Source of the DNA: Cyanobium sp. M55B138
GTDB lineage: Bacteria > Cyanobacteriota > Cyanobacteriia > PCC-6307 > Cyanobiaceae
Assembly: GCA_018400215.1 (NCBI GenBank)
Contig: JAGYNF010000103.1
Location: 1-6,095, forward strand
Direction: 5' to 3'
Length of the DNA: 6,095 nucleotides
Shown here: positions 5,307 to 6,095 of the stretch, one piece after another
How the letters are laid out: the number at the start of each line of letters is the position of its first letter
Position numbering within the stretch: the stretch's first letter is position 1
Notes under the pieces: generated by a model
Told to the model about the DNA's origin: nothing
What the model saw: only the letters and a program-made list of their open reading frames with translations
The model's database searches: none
Program-made: the position numbers and the translations under genes

Positions 5307-6095
5307 GGTTGTGGTAGTCCAAAGTGGCGGCGGAAGAACGCCTCGGTGGCTTCCAGCACCTGGATCTGCACGCTGCCGTTGCGGAAGCCATGGCCCTCGC
5401 CGGCGAAGTGGTGCACCTCCACCGGGATGCCGTTGGCCGCCAGGGCTGCCGCCATGCGGTCGGTCTGCTCCGGGGGCACCACGGTGTCCTCCAGGCCCTG
5501 GAACAGGATCACCGGGCAGCGAATCCGGCCGGCATGCAGCAACGGGGAGCGGGCCGCGTAGCTGGCGGCGGCCTCGGGCCAGGGGCCGATCAGGCCATCG
5601 AGATAGCGGGCTTCGAAGCGGTGGTCATGGCTGGCCAGGGCGGCCGGATCACACACGGCATAGCGGCAGGCCGCGGCGCTGAACGCCTCGGTGAAGCAGA
5701 GGGCTGCCAGGGCCGTGAAGCCGCCGGCGCTGCCGCCCTCGATGGCGATCCGCTGCGGGCTGGCCCGGCCCGCCGCCACCAGGGCCCCGGCCGCGGCGGC
5801 GCAGTCGGCCACATCCGCCACGCCCCATTGGCCCTGCAGCCGTTGCCGGTAGGCCCGGCCGAAGCCGGTGGAGCCGCCGTAGTTCACATCCACCACCCCC
5901 CAGCCGCGGCTGGTCCAGAACTGAATCGCCAGCTGCAGCCCCCGCCGGGCCATGCCCGTGGGGCCGCTGTGGCCCTTCACCAGCAGGGGGCTGGTGGGCT
6001 TGGCGCCGCCCAGGGGTGGGTGGTACCAGGCGTGGGTGGGGGCGCCGCCGTGGCCCGCGAACCAGAGCGGCTCCGGCCGACTGATCGCCGCCAGC
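5303..6095 (-). CDS. S9 family (prolyl oligopeptidase-like) serine peptidase, catalytic domain; 5' end outside the window
   Basis: The C-terminal alpha/beta-hydrolase domain of an S9 peptidase, which cleaves oligopeptides or acyl-peptides. The frame stays open to the right edge: reading from 6094 it gives ISRPEPLWFAGHGG...PLLVKGHSGPTG, the usual entry into the catalytic domain, so the GTG at 5980 is internal and not the start. About 263 residues are present; the start and the N-terminal beta-propeller expected in this family would lie beyond 6095. Catalytic triad: Ser in EGGSAGG (codon 5731-5729), Asp in GLEDTVVP (codon 5488-5486) and His in GEGHGF (codon 5392-5390). DVNYGGSTGFGRAY is another family block. 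No signal peptide can be judged because the N-terminus is missing. Its TGA overlaps the GTG start of the downstream symporter by 4 bp, so the two are very likely made together, suggesting peptide breakdown linked to amino-acid uptake. Dipeptidyl, acylaminoacyl or prolyl specificity cannot be decided here. Confidence 0.93.
   Translation of the reverse strand, partial: LAAISRPEPLWFAGHGGAPTHAWYHPPLGGAKPTSPLLVKGHSGPTGMARRGLQLAIQFWTSRGWGVVDVNYGGSTGFGRAYRQRLQGQWGVADVADCAAAAGALVAAGRASPQRIAIEGGSAGGFTALAALCFTEAFSAAACRYAVCDPAALASHDHRFEARYLDGLIGPWPEAAASYAARSPLLHAGRIRCPVILFQGLEDTVVPPEQTDRMAAALAANGIPVEVHHFAGEGHGFRNGSVQIQVLEATEAFFRRHFGLPQP

Noticed and set aside
5978..5980. GTG at 5980 as the start of the peptidase
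   Set aside because: The frame remains open upstream to the window edge and continues with the conserved entry to the catalytic domain, so this GTG is an internal valine codon.
1..6095. CRISPR array, tRNA/rRNA, insertion sequence, HIP1 octamers
   Set aside because: No spaced repeats, tRNA-like folds, transposase motifs, terminal inverted repeats or exact GCGATCGC copies were seen on reading the window; only near-matches GCGATCGA occur at about 1152 and 1747.

Overview
The window looks like a piece of a GC-rich cyanobacterial chromosome, most plausibly from the Synechococcus/Cyanobium group. This is an inference from strong G/C bias at third codon positions, tight gene packing, weak or absent Shine-Dalgarno sites and the overall style of the proteins. 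No exact copy of the HIP1 octamer GCGATCGC was seen, which fits the picocyanobacterial lineage better than HIP1-rich freshwater cyanobacteria. No RNA gene, mobile element, CRISPR array or phage gene is visible.

Layout. Two convergent transcription units meet near position 1644-1710. On the plus strand, a 5'-truncated mtnA (methylthioribose-1-phosphate isomerase, 1-979) overlaps by 8 bp a class II aldolase (972-1709). On the minus strand, reading right to left, come a 5'-truncated S9 serine peptidase (5303-6095), a GltS-family symporter (3909-5306, GTGA overlap with the peptidase), a second paralogous GltS-family symporter (2513-3868, 40 bp gap) and a PAP2 phosphatase resembling LpxT (1645-2439, 73 bp gap). 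Coding covers nearly everything; the longest non-coding gap is 73 bp.

How the genes may work together. The plus-strand pair looks like part of 5'-methylthioadenosine / 5'-deoxyadenosine by-product disposal. The aldolase has the full set of FucA-type catalytic residues, so it is better read as the carbon-carbon-cleaving aldolase of the DHAP shunt than as MtnB dehydratase. The minus-strand cluster couples a peptidase with two Na+/glutamate-type carriers, which suggests peptide or amino-acid scavenging. The LpxT-like phosphotransferase at its end points to the cell envelope and may be independent.

The most notable points are the probable DHAP-shunt aldolase; the imperfect inverted repeat whose two arms carry the stop codons of the two convergent genes; the tandem, diverged GltS pair with a tiny 12-codon leader-like ORF between its members; and an LpxT-type enzyme in a probable cyanobacterium. 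No wholly new multi-gene system can be claimed from the sequence alone.
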